From: Micromonospora purpureochromogenes
Lineage (GTDB): Bacteria; Actinomycetota; Actinomycetes; Mycobacteriales; Micromonosporaceae
DNA length: 64,000 bases
Reading direction: 5' to 3'
NCBI RefSeq assembly: GCF_900091515.1
Contig: NZ_LT607410.1
Location: 5,146,001 to 5,210,000, forward strand
A program made the position numbers and the translations under genes. This document shows, in pieces, positions 42,069-51,187 of this stretch; positions within the stretch are counted from its first letter, which is position 1; each line of letters starts with the position of its first letter. The notes under the pieces are model-generated. The model saw only the letters and a program-made list of their open reading frames with translations. It made no database searches and was not told the DNA's origin.

Positions 42069-42161
42069 TGCCGGCATCGACTTGCGCAACAGGAGGCGAT
42101 GCTCTGCCATCAAGGCCATCCTGGGCCGTTATGCCATTGAATGGCGATTGGTTGTTGTGTC

Positions 42162-42518
42162 ATGACGCTCGCTGCCGGCATCCTCGCGGTGCTGCTCGCC
42201 CTGATCTTCCTCGCCCTCGGCACGGCCAAGATCCTCGCCCTGCCGCGCATGCGTGAGCTGGCCACCGAGGCCGGTTTCTCCGTCGCCGCCTATCGCCGGC
42301 TCGGCGTGCTCGAGGTCGCCGGGGCGGTCGGACTGCTCATCGGCCTGGCCGAGCCGCTGATCGGCGCCCTCGCCGGCGCCGGGCTGCTGCTCCTGCTCGG
42401 CGGAGCCCTCGTCGTCCACCTGCGCAAGGGAGACGGCCCGCAGAAGTACGCCCCGGCCCTCGTCTGCGGACTCCTCGTCGCCGGGTACCTCGCCCTCCAC
42501 CCCGTATCGGCCCGATGA
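42162..42518 (+). CDS. DoxX-like small membrane protein
   Basis: 118 residues with four hydrophobic helices. The first contains LALIFLALGTAKILALPRM, the second VLEVAGAVGLLIGL, a pattern of DoxX/MauE-like proteins where GxxK and the E of LEVAG are conserved. The ATG at 42162 is chosen; an in-frame ATG at 42141 is possible. Its stop overlaps the FAD hydroxylase start by ATGA, suggesting a two-gene redox operon. DoxX-like proteins often accompany quinone or thiosulfate oxidoreductases; the exact role is unknown. Confidence 0.7.
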   Translation: MTLAAGILAVLLALIFLALGTAKILALPRMRELATEAGFSVAAYRRLGVLEVAGAVGLLIGLAEPLIGALAGAGLLLLLGGALVVHLRKGDGPQKYAPALVCGLLVAGYLALHPVSAR

Positions 42519-44023
42519 GGACGGTTCCCGTGGTGATCGTCGGCGCGGGGCCCACCGGGCTCACCGCCGCGACGCTGCTCGCCCAGTACGGCGTCGAGGG
42601 CCTGATCCTCGAGCGCTGGGAGTCGATCTATCCCCAGCCCCGTGCCGTCGCCCTCGACGACGAGGTCCACCGCATCCTGGCGCGGCTCGGCCTCCGGGAC
42701 GAGTTCGCCGCGATCTCCCGGCCGCACCAGGGTCTGCGCCTCCTCGACCGGGACATGCGGGTGCTGGCCGAGTTCCGGCGCGACACGGCGCCGGGCCGGC
42801 ACGGCTACCCCCAGGGGAGCATGTTCGACCAACCGGAACTGGAGACGATCCTCCGCCGAAATCTCAAGCAGCACGGCACCGTCACGTTCCGTGGCAACGC
42901 CGAGGTCACCGCGCTGACCCAGGACGCCGGCGGGGTGCGAATCGACGTCACCGACACTGTCACGGGAGAGCAGGAGTCCGTCCGGGCGGCGTACGTCCTG
43001 GGGTGCGACGGTGCGAACAGCCTGTCCAGGGCCTCGATCGGCGCCGCCATGCAGGGCCTGGGCTTCACGCAACGCTGGCTCGTCATCGACGTGGTGACGG
43101 AGGCCGACCTCGGCCAGTGGGAGGGCGTGCACCAGCTCGCCGACCCGGCCCGCGCCGGCACCTACATGCGGGTCGGGAAGACCCGCTACCGCTGGGAGTT
43201 TCAGCTGACGCGCGGCGAGGCCGCCGACGACTACCGCGACATGGCCCGGCTGCACCCGTTGATCTCACGGTGGACCGGGGACATCCCCGTCGCGGAGCTG
43301 AAGGTCATCCGCGTCGCCGGGTACACCTTCCGTGCGCAGGTCGCCGACCGGTGGCGCGACCGGCGGGTGTTCCTGCTCGGCGACGCCGCCCACCTCACCC
43401 CACCCTTCATCGGGCAGGGCATGTGTGCCGGGCTGCGCGACGCGATGAACCTGGCCTGGAAGCTCGCCGGCGTGCTCGACGGGGCCCTCACCGAGAGCGT
43501 GCTCGACACGTACGAGATCGAACGCAAGCACCACGCCCGGGCCATGATCAAGCTGGCGAAGTTCATCGGTACGGCAATGACGGCCGGCGGCGAGTTCGGC
43601 AATGTCATCCGTCGCGCCGTGGCGCCGCGGCTGCACCTCGTACCAGGCCTCACGGACCTGGCCACGGACAGCCGGACACCCCCGCTGCACCGCTCCGACC
43701 TCGTGGTGCGGCCACGGCTTCGCCGCGGCCTCGCGGGCAGGCTGTGCCCGAACGCGGTCGTCGACGGCGATCGGCGTTTCGACGACCTGGCCGCCGGCCG
43801 GTTCGCAATCGTGACGTCCATCGAGCCGTCCGCCGCACAACGCGCCGACATCGAACGGCGTGGAGCGGTCCTGATCGTGGCCCACCGAGGCAGCGAACTG
43901 CACCGATGGTTGCGGACGGGCGCTGCTCGCGCAGCCGTCGTCCGCCCCGACGGCACCGTTTTCCAGGCCAGCCGCCGACTGCTTCCCCAGACGATCGACG
44001 CTGTCCGCCGGGGTGGTGGATGA
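42515..44023 (+). CDS. FAD-dependent aromatic hydroxylase (class A flavoprotein monooxygenase)
   Basis: 502 residues. The FAD-binding motif VVIVGAGPTGLTAATLLA is at the N-terminus, the DG motif in VLGCDGANSLSRASIG (about 160-175), and the GD motif in VFLLGDAAHLTPPFIGQG (about 285-302). The C-terminal thioredoxin-like domain of the MhpA/PheA group follows. Such enzymes hydroxylate phenolic rings with NAD(P)H and O2. Closest in style to 3-(3-hydroxyphenyl)propionate hydroxylase, but no ring-cleavage genes are nearby, so the substrate is open. It is coupled by 4 bp to the DoxX-like gene. Confidence 0.85.
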   Translation: MRTVPVVIVGAGPTGLTAATLLAQYGVEGLILERWESIYPQPRAVALDDEVHRILARLGLRDEFAAISRPHQGLRLLDRDMRVLAEFRRDTAPGRHGYPQGSMFDQPELETILRRNLKQHGTVTFRGNAEVTALTQDAGGVRIDVTDTVTGEQESVRAAYVLGCDGANSLSRASIGAAMQGLGFTQRWLVIDVVTEADLGQWEGVHQLADPARAGTYMRVGKTRYRWEFQLTRGEAADDYRDMARLHPLISRWTGDIPVAELKVIRVAGYTFRAQVADRWRDRRVFLLGDAAHLTPPFIGQGMCAGLRDAMNLAWKLAGVLDGALTESVLDTYEIERKHHARAMIKLAKFIGTAMTAGGEFGNVIRRAVAPRLHLVPGLTDLATDSRTPPLHRSDLVVRPRLRRGLAGRLCPNAVVDGDRRFDDLAAGRFAIVTSIEPSAAQRADIERRGAVLIVAHRGSELHRWLRTGAARAAVVRPDGTVFQASRRLLPQTIDAVRRGGG

Positions 44024-44101
44024 CCGAGGCGCGATGGCGCTGGGGGGTGTGCGGGCTTGGCGGAGGCAAACTGTGCGTGAGTTGTTCCACCTGGCGATGG
44101 G

Positions 44102-44119
44102 TACCCCCGGGGGTATGCT
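44102..44119 (+). promoter_or_regulatory. CstR/CsoR-type operator in front of its own gene
   Basis: TACCCCCGGGGGTA (44102-44115) is a perfect palindrome with a GC tract flanked by TA, the form bound by CsoR/CstR-family repressors. TATGCT (44114-44119) overlaps it as a -10 box, 5 bases before the GTG start. Confidence 0.7.
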
Positions 44120-44121
44120 GA

Positions 44122-44409
<288 letters not shown>

Positions 44410-44422
44410 CCTGACGTGTGGC

Positions 44423-44440
44423 ACCCCGCTTCGGCGGGGT
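44423..44440 (+). terminator. Terminator after the cstR-like gene
   Basis: ACCCCGC-TTCG-GCGGGGT: a 7-bp stem with a stable UUCG loop, 14 bp after the stop, separating the repressor from the downstream operon. Confidence 0.8.
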
Positions 44441-44478
44441 CTTGCCGCCTGCCGACCTCACACGAGTCTGCTCAACAC

Positions 44479-44497
44479 ATACCCCCCGGGGTATACC
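44479..44497 (+). promoter_or_regulatory. Second CstR/CsoR-type operator, upstream of the persulfide operon
   Basis: ATACCCC-CC-GGGGTAT (44479-44494) is a perfect inverted repeat like the one before the repressor gene. It overlaps TATACC (44492-44497), a likely -10 element. This makes the downstream operon a probable direct target. Confidence 0.7.
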
Positions 44498-44630
44498 CAC
44501 GAGGAGTGAGTCTGCCTGTGACGGTTCGAGAGATCGGTCAGGCCTGGGTGCAGGCCGGCCACCCGGTCGAGCAAGGCGCTACCCGGTGAGCGAGCGCAGC
44601 AACGACAACCGGAATTCAGGAGTGGAGACG

Positions 44631-46037
44631 ATGATGACTGGCATCGAGGTGGAGGTCGTGGAGACCTCGTCGCTGGGTGACCGCAGTTACCTGGCCCACG
44701 ACGGGCAGGTCGCGGTCGTGGTGGACCCGCAGCGCGACATCGACCGGGTGCTGGCCCTCGCGGGCCGGCTCGGGGTGCGGATCACGCATGTGGCCGAGAC
44801 GCACCTGCACAACGACTACGTCTCCGGCGGCCTGGCGCTGGCCCGGCTGACCGGCGCGACGTACCTGGTGGCCGGCGCAGACACGGTCGGTTTCGACCGG
44901 CTGCCGGTCGCCGACGGCGACGAGGTCACCGTGTCCGACACGATGCGGATCGGTGTGGTCGCCACCCCCGGGCACACGTTCCACCACCTGTCCTACGTCC
45001 TGTACGGGCCGGACGGGCCGCAGGGGGTGTTCACCGGTGGGTCGCTGCTGTTCGGCACCACCGGGCGTACCGACCTGCTCGGCAAGCAGCACGCTCACAC
45101 CTTGGCCGAGCATCAGCACGACTCGGTGCGCCGGCTCGCCGACCTGCTGCCCGACGGCGCTCACGTCTGGCCGACGCACGGGTTCGGCAGTTTCTGCTCC
45201 GCCACCCAGTCCGACGCCCCGGACTCCACGATCGGCCGTGAGCGGGAGGTGAACCCGGCGCTGCGCCTGGAAGCCGACGCGTTCATCGCCGAGACCCTCG
45301 CCGGGCTGGACGCCTATCCGGCGTACTACGCGCACATGGGTGCCCGCAACACCGACGGCGCCGACCTGATCGACCTGACTCCGGCCCGCCGCGCCGACGC
45401 CGCGGAACTCGCCGAGCGTATCGCCGCCGGCGAGTGGGTGGTCGACCTGCGCTCGCGGAAGGCGTTCGCGCACCGGCACCTGACCGGCACGTTGAGCTTC
45501 GGCCTGGACGGGCCGATGTCGACCTGGCTCGGTTGGATGGCCCCATGGGGGACGCCCATCACCCTGCTCGGCGAGAGCGAGCAGCAGGTCGCCGACGCCC
45601 AACGCGAACTCGCCCGCATCGGCATCGACCGGCCGGCCGCCGCGGCCACCGGCCACCCCGACGACTGGGCCGCCGGCGACGACACCCGCCTGGCCAAGCT
45701 CACCACCGCCACGTTCCACGACCTGGCCGCCGCCCGCGACGGAGCCGTCCCGCACGGCCTGCCCGCACCCGAGGCGCTGCTCGACGTCCGAATGACCAAC
45801 GAGTGGCGCACCGGGCACATCGAGGGCGCCGCGCACATCCCGCTGCCCGACCTGCCGCACCGCCTCGCCGACGTGCCCGCCGGCACGGTGTGGGTGCACT
45901 GCGGCTCCGGCTACCGCGCCGCCGCGGCGACCAGCCTGCTGCAACGTGCCGGGCGCACCGTGGTGCACGTCGACGACGCCTACGCCAACGCCGCCGACGC
46001 GGGCCTGACCATCATCACCAGCAAGGAGAACGCGTGA
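44631..46037 (+). CDS. cstB: Persulfide dioxygenase - rhodanese fusion (CstB-like)
   Basis: 468 residues. An N-terminal metallo-beta-lactamase fold has the iron-binding motif ETHLHNDYVSGG (about 60-70), PGHTFHHLSY and WPTHGFGSFC. Two rhodanese domains follow: a degenerate one without Cys (WVVDLRSRKAFAHRHL) and an active one near the C-terminus with HCGSGYRAAAA. The layout equals CstB, which oxidises persulfides to thiosulfate. The canonical HxHxDH reads HLHNDY here, as in many homologues. It starts at the ATG at 44631 (AGGAG 7 bases before). The stop overlaps the next GTG by 4 bp. Confidence 0.82.
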   Translation: MMTGIEVEVVETSSLGDRSYLAHDGQVAVVVDPQRDIDRVLALAGRLGVRITHVAETHLHNDYVSGGLALARLTGATYLVAGADTVGFDRLPVADGDEVTVSDTMRIGVVATPGHTFHHLSYVLYGPDGPQGVFTGGSLLFGTTGRTDLLGKQHAHTLAEHQHDSVRRLADLLPDGAHVWPTHGFGSFCSATQSDAPDSTIGREREVNPALRLEADAFIAETLAGLDAYPAYYAHMGARNTDGADLIDLTPARRADAAELAERIAAGEWVVDLRSRKAFAHRHLTGTLSFGLDGPMSTWLGWMAPWGTPITLLGESEQQVADAQRELARIGIDRPAAAATGHPDDWAAGDDTRLAKLTTATFHDLAAARDGAVPHGLPAPEALLDVRMTNEWRTGHIEGAAHIPLPDLPHRLADVPAGTVWVHCGSGYRAAAATSLLQRAGRTVVHVDDAYANAADAGLTIITSKENA

Positions 46038-46615
46038 CCACCGGCACCCCGGCCATCATCCAGGCCACCGACCTGCAACACCTGATCGCCACCGGCAGCG
46101 CCCCACGCCTGATCGACGTTCGCTCCCCGGGCGAGTTCGAGACCGCGCACATCCCCGGCTCTTACAACGTGCCCCTCGACCTGCTGCGCGAACACCGCGA
46201 TGAACTCCGCGCGCACCTCGACGAACAGGTCGTGCTCGTCTGCCGATCCGGGCAGCGCGCCGCCACCGCCGAAGCGGCACTCGCCGCCGCCGGCCTGCCG
46301 AACGTGCGTGTGCTGCACGGCGGCATCACCGCCTGGCAGGCCGTCGGCGCGCCGATCTGCACGGGCAGGGCCCGCTGGGATCTCGAACGCCAGGTACGCC
46401 TCACCGCCGGGTCCATCGTGCTCGTGGCCGTGTTGGCCAGCGTGGTGTTCCCCCCGGCGAAATGGGTCGCCGCGTTCATCGGCGCGGGCCTGACCTTCGC
46501 CGCTCTGTCCAACACCTGCGCGATGGGGATGCTGTTGTCCAAGCTGCCCTACAACCGCGGTCCCCGTACCGACCTTGACGGCGTCGTCGCGGCCCTGGCC
46601 GGTCCACGGCCGTGA
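46034..46615 (+). CDS. Rhodanese with C-terminal membrane domain (DUF2892-like)
   Basis: 193 residues. The rhodanese domain (about 8-110) contains RLIDVRSPGEFETAHIPGS and the active-site loop VCRSGQRAATA with catalytic Cys. Two hydrophobic helices then form a DUF2892-like membrane segment (AGSIVLVAVLASVVFPPAKW, then SNTCAMGMLLSKLPY). It moves sulfane sulfur at the membrane, next to the exporter gene. Coupled by GTGA to genes on both sides. Confidence 0.85.
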   Translation: MTTGTPAIIQATDLQHLIATGSAPRLIDVRSPGEFETAHIPGSYNVPLDLLREHRDELRAHLDEQVVLVCRSGQRAATAEAALAAAGLPNVRVLHGGITAWQAVGAPICTGRARWDLERQVRLTAGSIVLVAVLASVVFPPAKWVAAFIGAGLTFAALSNTCAMGMLLSKLPYNRGPRTDLDGVVAALAGPRP

Positions 46616-47388
46616 CCGCCGCCCTCGGCCTCGGCGCGCTCATCGGCATTCTGCTCGGCCTGCTCGGGGGCGGCGGGTCCATCCTCGCCGTCCCCGCCCT
46701 GGTCTACTGCACCGGCATGTCCTTGAGCGCAGCCGTGCCGACGTCGCTACTGGTCGTGGGGATCTCCTCGGCCACCGCGCTGCTGCCCCGGCTACGCGCC
46801 CGGCAGATCCGCTGGCGCATCGCTGGAATCGTCGGCGTCGCAGGGGTGGCGGGCGCGTTCGCCGGCGCCGCGGTCAACCGGCTGCTCGATTCCCGGATCG
46901 TCCTGATCGGGTTCGCCGTGCTCATGGTCGCTGCCGCGATCCGGATGCTGCGGGATGAGGGCGAAGCCGGCGGCGACTGTGCCCTGCCCGGCGGCGGCGT
47001 CAACTGGCGCGGCTGCCTGCCCAAATCTGTCGGTGCCGGCATCGCAGTCGGCTTTCTCACCGGCCTGTTCGGCGTCGGCGGCGGGTTCCTCCTCATCCCC
47101 GTCCTGGTACTCCTGCTCGGCCTGCCCATGCCCGCCGCGGTCGGCACGTCGCTGGTCATCATCGTCATCAACTCCGCCGCCGGGTTCGCTGCCCACGTCG
47201 GCGACGCCGCCCTCGACTACCGCATCGCCGGGGCATTCGCCGCCGCCGCGATCATCGGTTCCCTCACCGCCGGACGAATCGCCGCTCGGCTACCGGCTCG
47301 GCACCTCAGCCGCGCCTTTGCCTACCTCGTCCTGGTCATCGCCGGGTTCGTCGTCATCCAGGCCGTCATCAACCCACCCGCCAACTGA
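46612..47388 (+). CDS. tauE: TauE/SafE family sulfite/sulfur-anion exporter
   Basis: 258 residues with about 8 transmembrane helices in two halves. Each half has the TauE signature of glycine-rich helices: [21 protein letters not shown] and [20 protein letters not shown]. Located last in the persulfide operon, it likely exports sulfite or thiosulfate made by the CstB-like enzyme. A loop at about 122-135 ([17 protein letters not shown]) carries two cysteines. The start overlaps the rhodanese stop. Confidence 0.88.
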   Translation: MTAALGLGALIGILLGLLGGGGSILAVPALVYCTGMSLSAAVPTSLLVVGISSATALLPRLRARQIRWRIAGIVGVAGVAGAFAGAAVNRLLDSRIVLIGFAVLMVAAAIRMLRDEGEAGGDCALPGGGVNWRGCLPKSVGAGIAVGFLTGLFGVGGGFLLIPVLVLLLGLPMPAAVGTSLVIIVINSAAGFAAHVGDAALDYRIAGAFAAAAIIGSLTAGRIAARLPARHLSRAFAYLVLVIAGFVVIQAVINPPAN

Positions 47389-47435
47389 CTCCCTGACGCC
47401 CTGACTGTCGGTCACGGAACAACAGGCAGCGGTGG

Positions 47436-48695
47436 TTACCGCCTCAGGTGCGGCGCAGGGATCTTCCCTCGGGTGGTCATGCCGACGGCGGCGAGTGCGC
47501 AGCTGATGGCGACGGCGGTGAGCAGCGGTGTGTATCCGCCGGCGGTGTGCAGGAGGATCGCCGCCGCGAGGGGTGCGGTGGCTTTGGCGATGGTGACCGG
47601 GGCGGCGAGTCGTCCGGCGATGGTGGCGTAGGCGGTGGCGCCGTAACGGTCGGCGAGCAGAGCTGGGGTGGCGAGGCTGGTGATGCCGAAGCCGAGTCCG
47701 AAGCCGACGACGGTGATGACGGCGCCGGTGCGGGTGCCGGCGAGCAGCGGCATCGCGAGGACAGCGCCGGCCTGGGTGGCGAAGACGGCGGCCACGATGG
47801 TGGGGATGGGTAGACGCCGGCGGGCGCCGGTGAGGATGAGCCTGCCGGTGACCGACAGGACGCCGAGCAGGCCGGTGGCGGTGGCGGCGAAGGTGGCGGG
47901 GTGGCCGCGGCTGGTCAGGTAGCCGACGAGGTGAACGGTCATGGTGCTGGTCGCCGCACCCTGGGCGATGAAGGTACCGGCCAGGATCCAGAACCTGGGA
48001 TCCCGCATCGCGGCCTTGGCAATCGCCCGCCGCTGGGCGGGATCCGGTGGTGTCGGCCCGGCAAGGGCCGTCGTCGCCGACGACGGGCGCCGGCGGATGG
48101 TGAGCGCGTGCAGGGGCACGGTGACCACGCCGTGGATGACGGCGAGGACGAGCAGCGCACCGCGCCAGCCGAGGTGTTCGGCCAGCAGGCCGGTCAGCGG
48201 CATGAAGATGGTGCTGGCAAACCCGGCCACGATCGTGACAGCCAACAGGGCCGTGGCGCGTCGGTCCGGGGTGAACCAGGAGACGACGACGGCGAAGGCG
48301 GGCTCGTAGAGCACCATCGCGCCGGTGATCCCGATGCCGATCATGACGGCGTAGAGCTGAGCGATGGAGTGAACCTGCGACCAGGCCACGAGCAGGGCGG
48401 TGGCGGTGACCGAACCGGCGGTCATCAGCGCGCGTCCGCCGTGGTGGTCGAGCCACCGTCCCACCGGGACGGCCATGACCGCGCCAGCAAGGACCGAGGC
48501 GGTCAGCGCGCCGGTCACGGCGGTGGTGGAGGCGCCGAGGGCGACGGCCATCGGGCGCAGCAGGACGGCGTAGGCGTAGTAGAGGGTGCCGTAGCCGACG
48601 GTGCAGGTGATGGCGAGGGCGGCGACGATCCGCCAGCCGTGGGCCTGGTGCCCGCCGACCGCGGGGTCGGCGGGCACCGTCGTGGTGGTGGGCAT
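47436..48695 (-). CDS. MFS transporter in the arsenic island
   Basis: 419 residues with 12 predicted membrane helices. The MFS A-motif is near residue 76 (VPVGRWLDHHGGRALM) and a central loop follows helix 6 (RRRPSSATTALAGPTPPDP). It belongs to the MCT/YfmO-type exporters seen in actinobacterial ars clusters. The ATG at 48695 overlaps the stop of the upstream flavoprotein gene by one base, so the two form an operon. It probably exports an arsenical or a product of the neighbouring enzymes; substrate unproven. Confidence 0.8.
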   Translation of the reverse strand: MPTTTTVPADPAVGGHQAHGWRIVAALAITCTVGYGTLYYAYAVLLRPMAVALGASTTAVTGALTASVLAGAVMAVPVGRWLDHHGGRALMTAGSVTATALLVAWSQVHSIAQLYAVMIGIGITGAMVLYEPAFAVVVSWFTPDRRATALLAVTIVAGFASTIFMPLTGLLAEHLGWRGALLVLAVIHGVVTVPLHALTIRRRPSSATTALAGPTPPDPAQRRAIAKAAMRDPRFWILAGTFIAQGAATSTMTVHLVGYLTSRGHPATFAATATGLLGVLSVTGRLILTGARRRLPIPTIVAAVFATQAGAVLAMPLLAGTRTGAVITVVGFGLGFGITSLATPALLADRYGATAYATIAGRLAAPVTIAKATAPLAAAILLHTAGGYTPLLTAVAISCALAAVGMTTRGKIPAPHLRR

Positions 48696-50113
48696 CAGCT
48701 GCCGCAGCAGCCACCGGTCTGGCCGCCCGCGGGGGCGGCGTCGAGGGTGACCAGGCTCAGCGGCGCGGACAGCAGGCCACCGGTGATGCCGGTGGCGAGC
48801 CCGCGCGCTGCCGGCTCGCCGGTCGGGGCCGGCCCGCAGCAGCTGTCGCCGGTCGCGGAGTCGGCAGGGTTGCTGTTGCAGACGCCGGTTTCGGGCAGGT
48901 CGAGCTGGACGTCACGGGCGCCGTCCCAGTCGCCGGCGAGAGCGGCGACGACCGAGCGGACCTGCTCGTAGCCGGTGGCCATGAGGAACGTCGGCGCGCG
49001 GCCGTAGCTCTTCATGCCCACTGCGTAGTAGCCGACCTCCGGGTGGGACAGCTGGTCCACGCCGTGCGGGGGGACGGTGCCGCAGGAGTGCTCGTTGGGG
49101 TCGATCAGCGGGGCGAGGGCCCGGGTGGCGCCCATGACGGGGTCGAGGTCCAGGCGCAGCTCGGAGGCGATCGAGTGGTCCGGGCGGAAGCCGGTGGCCG
49201 CGACGATGCGGTCCACCGTGATCGACTCCTCGCCGCCGTCGGCGTGGCGCACGAGCACCCTCACCCGGCCGTCGGTCGGGGTGAGGGCGTGCACGGAGAA
49301 GCCGGTGAGCAGCCGGATCCGGCCGGCGTCGACGTGCGCGCGCAGTCGGGAGCCGAGCGCGCCGCGCGCCGGCAGGGCGTCGGCGTCTCCGCCGCCGTAG
49401 GTGCGCGCCGGTGAGGCGGTCCGGATCGCCCAGGTCACCTCCGTGCCCGGCTCGCCGGCGGCCAGTTCCGCCAGGGACAGCAGGGTGTTCGCCGCCGAGT
49501 GGCCGGCGCCCACGACCAGGGTGTGCCGGCCGGCGAACCGGTCCCGGTCGGTGCCGAGCACGTCCGGCAGCGCGTGCTCCAGGAACGCGGCGACGGTGGC
49601 CTCGCCGCGGGCGGGCAGGCCGGAGGCGCCCAGAACGTTGGGGGTGCCCCAGGTGCCGGAGGCGTCGATCACCGCTCGGGCCAGGACCTCGTCACCGTCG
49701 GCGAGGCGGATCAGGAACGGCGTGTGCTCGCGGCCGGCGGTGCGCAGCCGGTCCAGGCCGAGACGGCTGATCGCCTCCACCCGCGCGCCGTAGCGCAGGT
49801 GTGGCTTGAGCTGCGGCAGTTCGGCCAGGGGCTGGAGGTAGTCGGCGGCGAGTTCCGCGCCGGTGGGCAGTGCCTCGGGGTCCGGAGCGACCCAGCCGGC
49901 GTCGTCCAGGAGGCGGCGGGCAGCGGGGTCGATGTCGTATCGCCATGGAGAGAACACCCGCACGTGTCCCCATTGCCGTACGGCGGCGCCGGCGGAGTCG
50001 CCGGCTTCCAGGACGGTGAAGGCGATGCCGCGTTCGTGCAGGTTCGCGGCGGCGGCCAGCCCCACCGGGCCGGCGCCGATGACCACGACGGGAAGGTTGT
50101 CCAGGGTCCTCAT
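48695..50113 (-). CDS. arsO: ArsO-like flavin-dependent monooxygenase with Cys-rich tail
   Basis: 472 residues. An FAD-binding VVVIGAGPVGLAAAANL is at the start, an NADPH-binding VVGAGHSAANTLLSL at about 205, and ATGFRPDH near 325, the pattern of class B flavin monooxygenases. The tail has CNSNPADSATGDSCCGPA and ends GGCCGS: vicinal cysteines that could bind arsenite. Encoded between arsR/arsN-like genes and an MFS exporter. Predicted to oxidise arsenicals or aid their detoxification (ArsO-like); experimental support is lacking for this clade. ATG 50113. Confidence 0.75.
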   Translation of the reverse strand: MRTLDNLPVVVIGAGPVGLAAAANLHERGIAFTVLEAGDSAGAAVRQWGHVRVFSPWRYDIDPAARRLLDDAGWVAPDPEALPTGAELAADYLQPLAELPQLKPHLRYGARVEAISRLGLDRLRTAGREHTPFLIRLADGDEVLARAVIDASGTWGTPNVLGASGLPARGEATVAAFLEHALPDVLGTDRDRFAGRHTLVVGAGHSAANTLLSLAELAAGEPGTEVTWAIRTASPARTYGGGDADALPARGALGSRLRAHVDAGRIRLLTGFSVHALTPTDGRVRVLVRHADGGEESITVDRIVAATGFRPDHSIASELRLDLDPVMGATRALAPLIDPNEHSCGTVPPHGVDQLSHPEVGYYAVGMKSYGRAPTFLMATGYEQVRSVVAALAGDWDGARDVQLDLPETGVCNSNPADSATGDSCCGPAPTGEPAARGLATGITGGLLSAPLSLVTLDAAPAGGQTGGCCGS

Positions 50114-50189
50114 CGGGTGACTCCTCTGTGTAGATAGCTGTCGAATCAAATAGGTGGACGGCGGCCCGGGTCCTCTGGGCCGGTGCTCG

Positions 50190-50687
50190 TCAGGTGATGG
50201 CGGGGCTGCGGCGCTCCAGCAGGACGACGTCCCGCCAGCGGCCGTGGTGCCGTCCGACCCGCTCACGCACGCCGACGACGCGGAACCCGGCGCGCTCGTG
50301 CAGGACGAGGCTGGCGCTGTTCTCCGGGAAGACGCCGGACTGGATCGTCCAGATGCCGGCGGCCTCGGTGGAGGCGATCAGGGTCCGCAGCAGCAGCCGG
50401 GCGACGCCCCGGCCCTGCGCGGCCGGGTCCACATAGACGGAATGCTCGACCACCCCCGCGTAGACGGCCCGATTCGAGGTACGCGAAACGGCAATCCAGC
50501 CGAGCAGGTTGTCGTCGCCGTCGACGGCCACGAAGCGGTGCTCGGGCAGCTTCGCGACGTCGAACGCCGCCCAGGTCGGCGCGGTGGTCTCGAAGCTGGC
50601 GTTGCCGGCGTCGAGGCCCGCCTGGTAGATCGCCAGGACCCGGTCGGCGTCGCTGGCGACCATGACACGGACGGTGATGTCGGCCAT
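50190..50687 (-). CDS. arsN: ArsN1-like GNAT acetyltransferase
   Basis: 165 residues. The GNAT fold has the acetyl-CoA loop QGRGVARLL (Q-x-x-G-x-G/A) at about 99-107, with HSVYVDPAAQ before it and SLVLHERAGFRVVGVRERVGRHHG after it, which closely resembles phosphinothricin acetyltransferases. ArsN1 enzymes in ars operons acetylate arsinothricin, and the family also acts on phosphinothricin. The ATG at 50687 overlaps the arsR stop by one base (TGATG). Together with the flavoprotein and MFS genes this suggests handling of organoarsenicals. Confidence 0.82.
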   Translation of the reverse strand: MADITVRVMVASDADRVLAIYQAGLDAGNASFETTAPTWAAFDVAKLPEHRFVAVDGDDNLLGWIAVSRTSNRAVYAGVVEHSVYVDPAAQGRGVARLLLRTLIASTEAAGIWTIQSGVFPENSASLVLHERAGFRVVGVRERVGRHHGRWRDVVLLERRSPAIT

Positions 50688-51016
50688 CAGCAGCCTCCGT
50701 TCGGACTGGGGGCGGGTCGGCCCATGACGACGTCGGCGGCGGACGGAAAGCAGCCGACACACGCGTCGTTGATCCGGTAGTGGCGGGCCGTTCCGGCCGG
50801 CTCCACCAGCACGAACCGCACCTCGGTAAGGATCTTGAGGTGCTGGGAGACGGTGGACTGGGCCAACCCGACCGCCGTGACGATCTCCCCCACGCTCATC
50901 GGCCGGGCATGGCGGGCCAGGTACTCCACGATCTGCACTCGGGTCGGGTCCGCGAGGGCCCGGAACCACGACGCATACGTCTGCGCCGTCGTCCGATCCA
51001 GCAACTCGTCCGCCAT
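50687..51016 (-). CDS. arsR: ArsR-family repressor (first gene of the arsN operon)
   Basis: 109 residues from the ATG at 51016 (AAGGA 7 bases upstream; the GTG at 51022 is too close to it). Winged helix: FRALADPTRVQIVEYLARH, VGLAQSTVSQHLKILTEV. Cysteines in ACVGCFPS near residue 90 could bind trivalent arsenic outside the helix. Preceded by a strong palindrome at 51035-51053. Forms the operon arsR-arsN-arsO-MFS on the minus strand. Confidence 0.82.
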   Translation of the reverse strand: MADELLDRTTAQTYASWFRALADPTRVQIVEYLARHARPMSVGEIVTAVGLAQSTVSQHLKILTEVRFVLVEPAGTARHYRINDACVGCFPSAADVVMGRPAPSPNGGC

Positions 51017-51034
51017 CGCCACGTCCTTAATCGT

Positions 51035-51053
51035 CTATCGCCGATAGGCGATA
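51035..51053. promoter_or_regulatory. Palindromic operator of the arsR-arsN operon
   Basis: CTATCG-C-CGATAG (51035-51047) and the overlapping TATCGCC-GATA-GGCGATA (51036-51053) are perfect palindromes 19 bp upstream of the arsR start, typical of an ArsR-family autoregulatory site. Confidence 0.6.
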
Positions 51054-51187
51054 AAGCCTAACAGGCTCCCGGAAACTTCGGTCCACGGATGAACCTGAAC
51101 ATGGCGACCCCCTTCCCGAGACGCCTGTCTTGACGTCCGTCGAAGTAGAGACTTGCACGTTGATTAGAGAGATGTCAACCTAGAGAA

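Noticed and set aside
44102..44119. Palindrome as a copper-responsive CsoR operator
   Set aside because: The site shape fits both, but the adjacent regulator lacks the copper-ligand His and the operon has sulfur enzymes, so a persulfide role is preferred.
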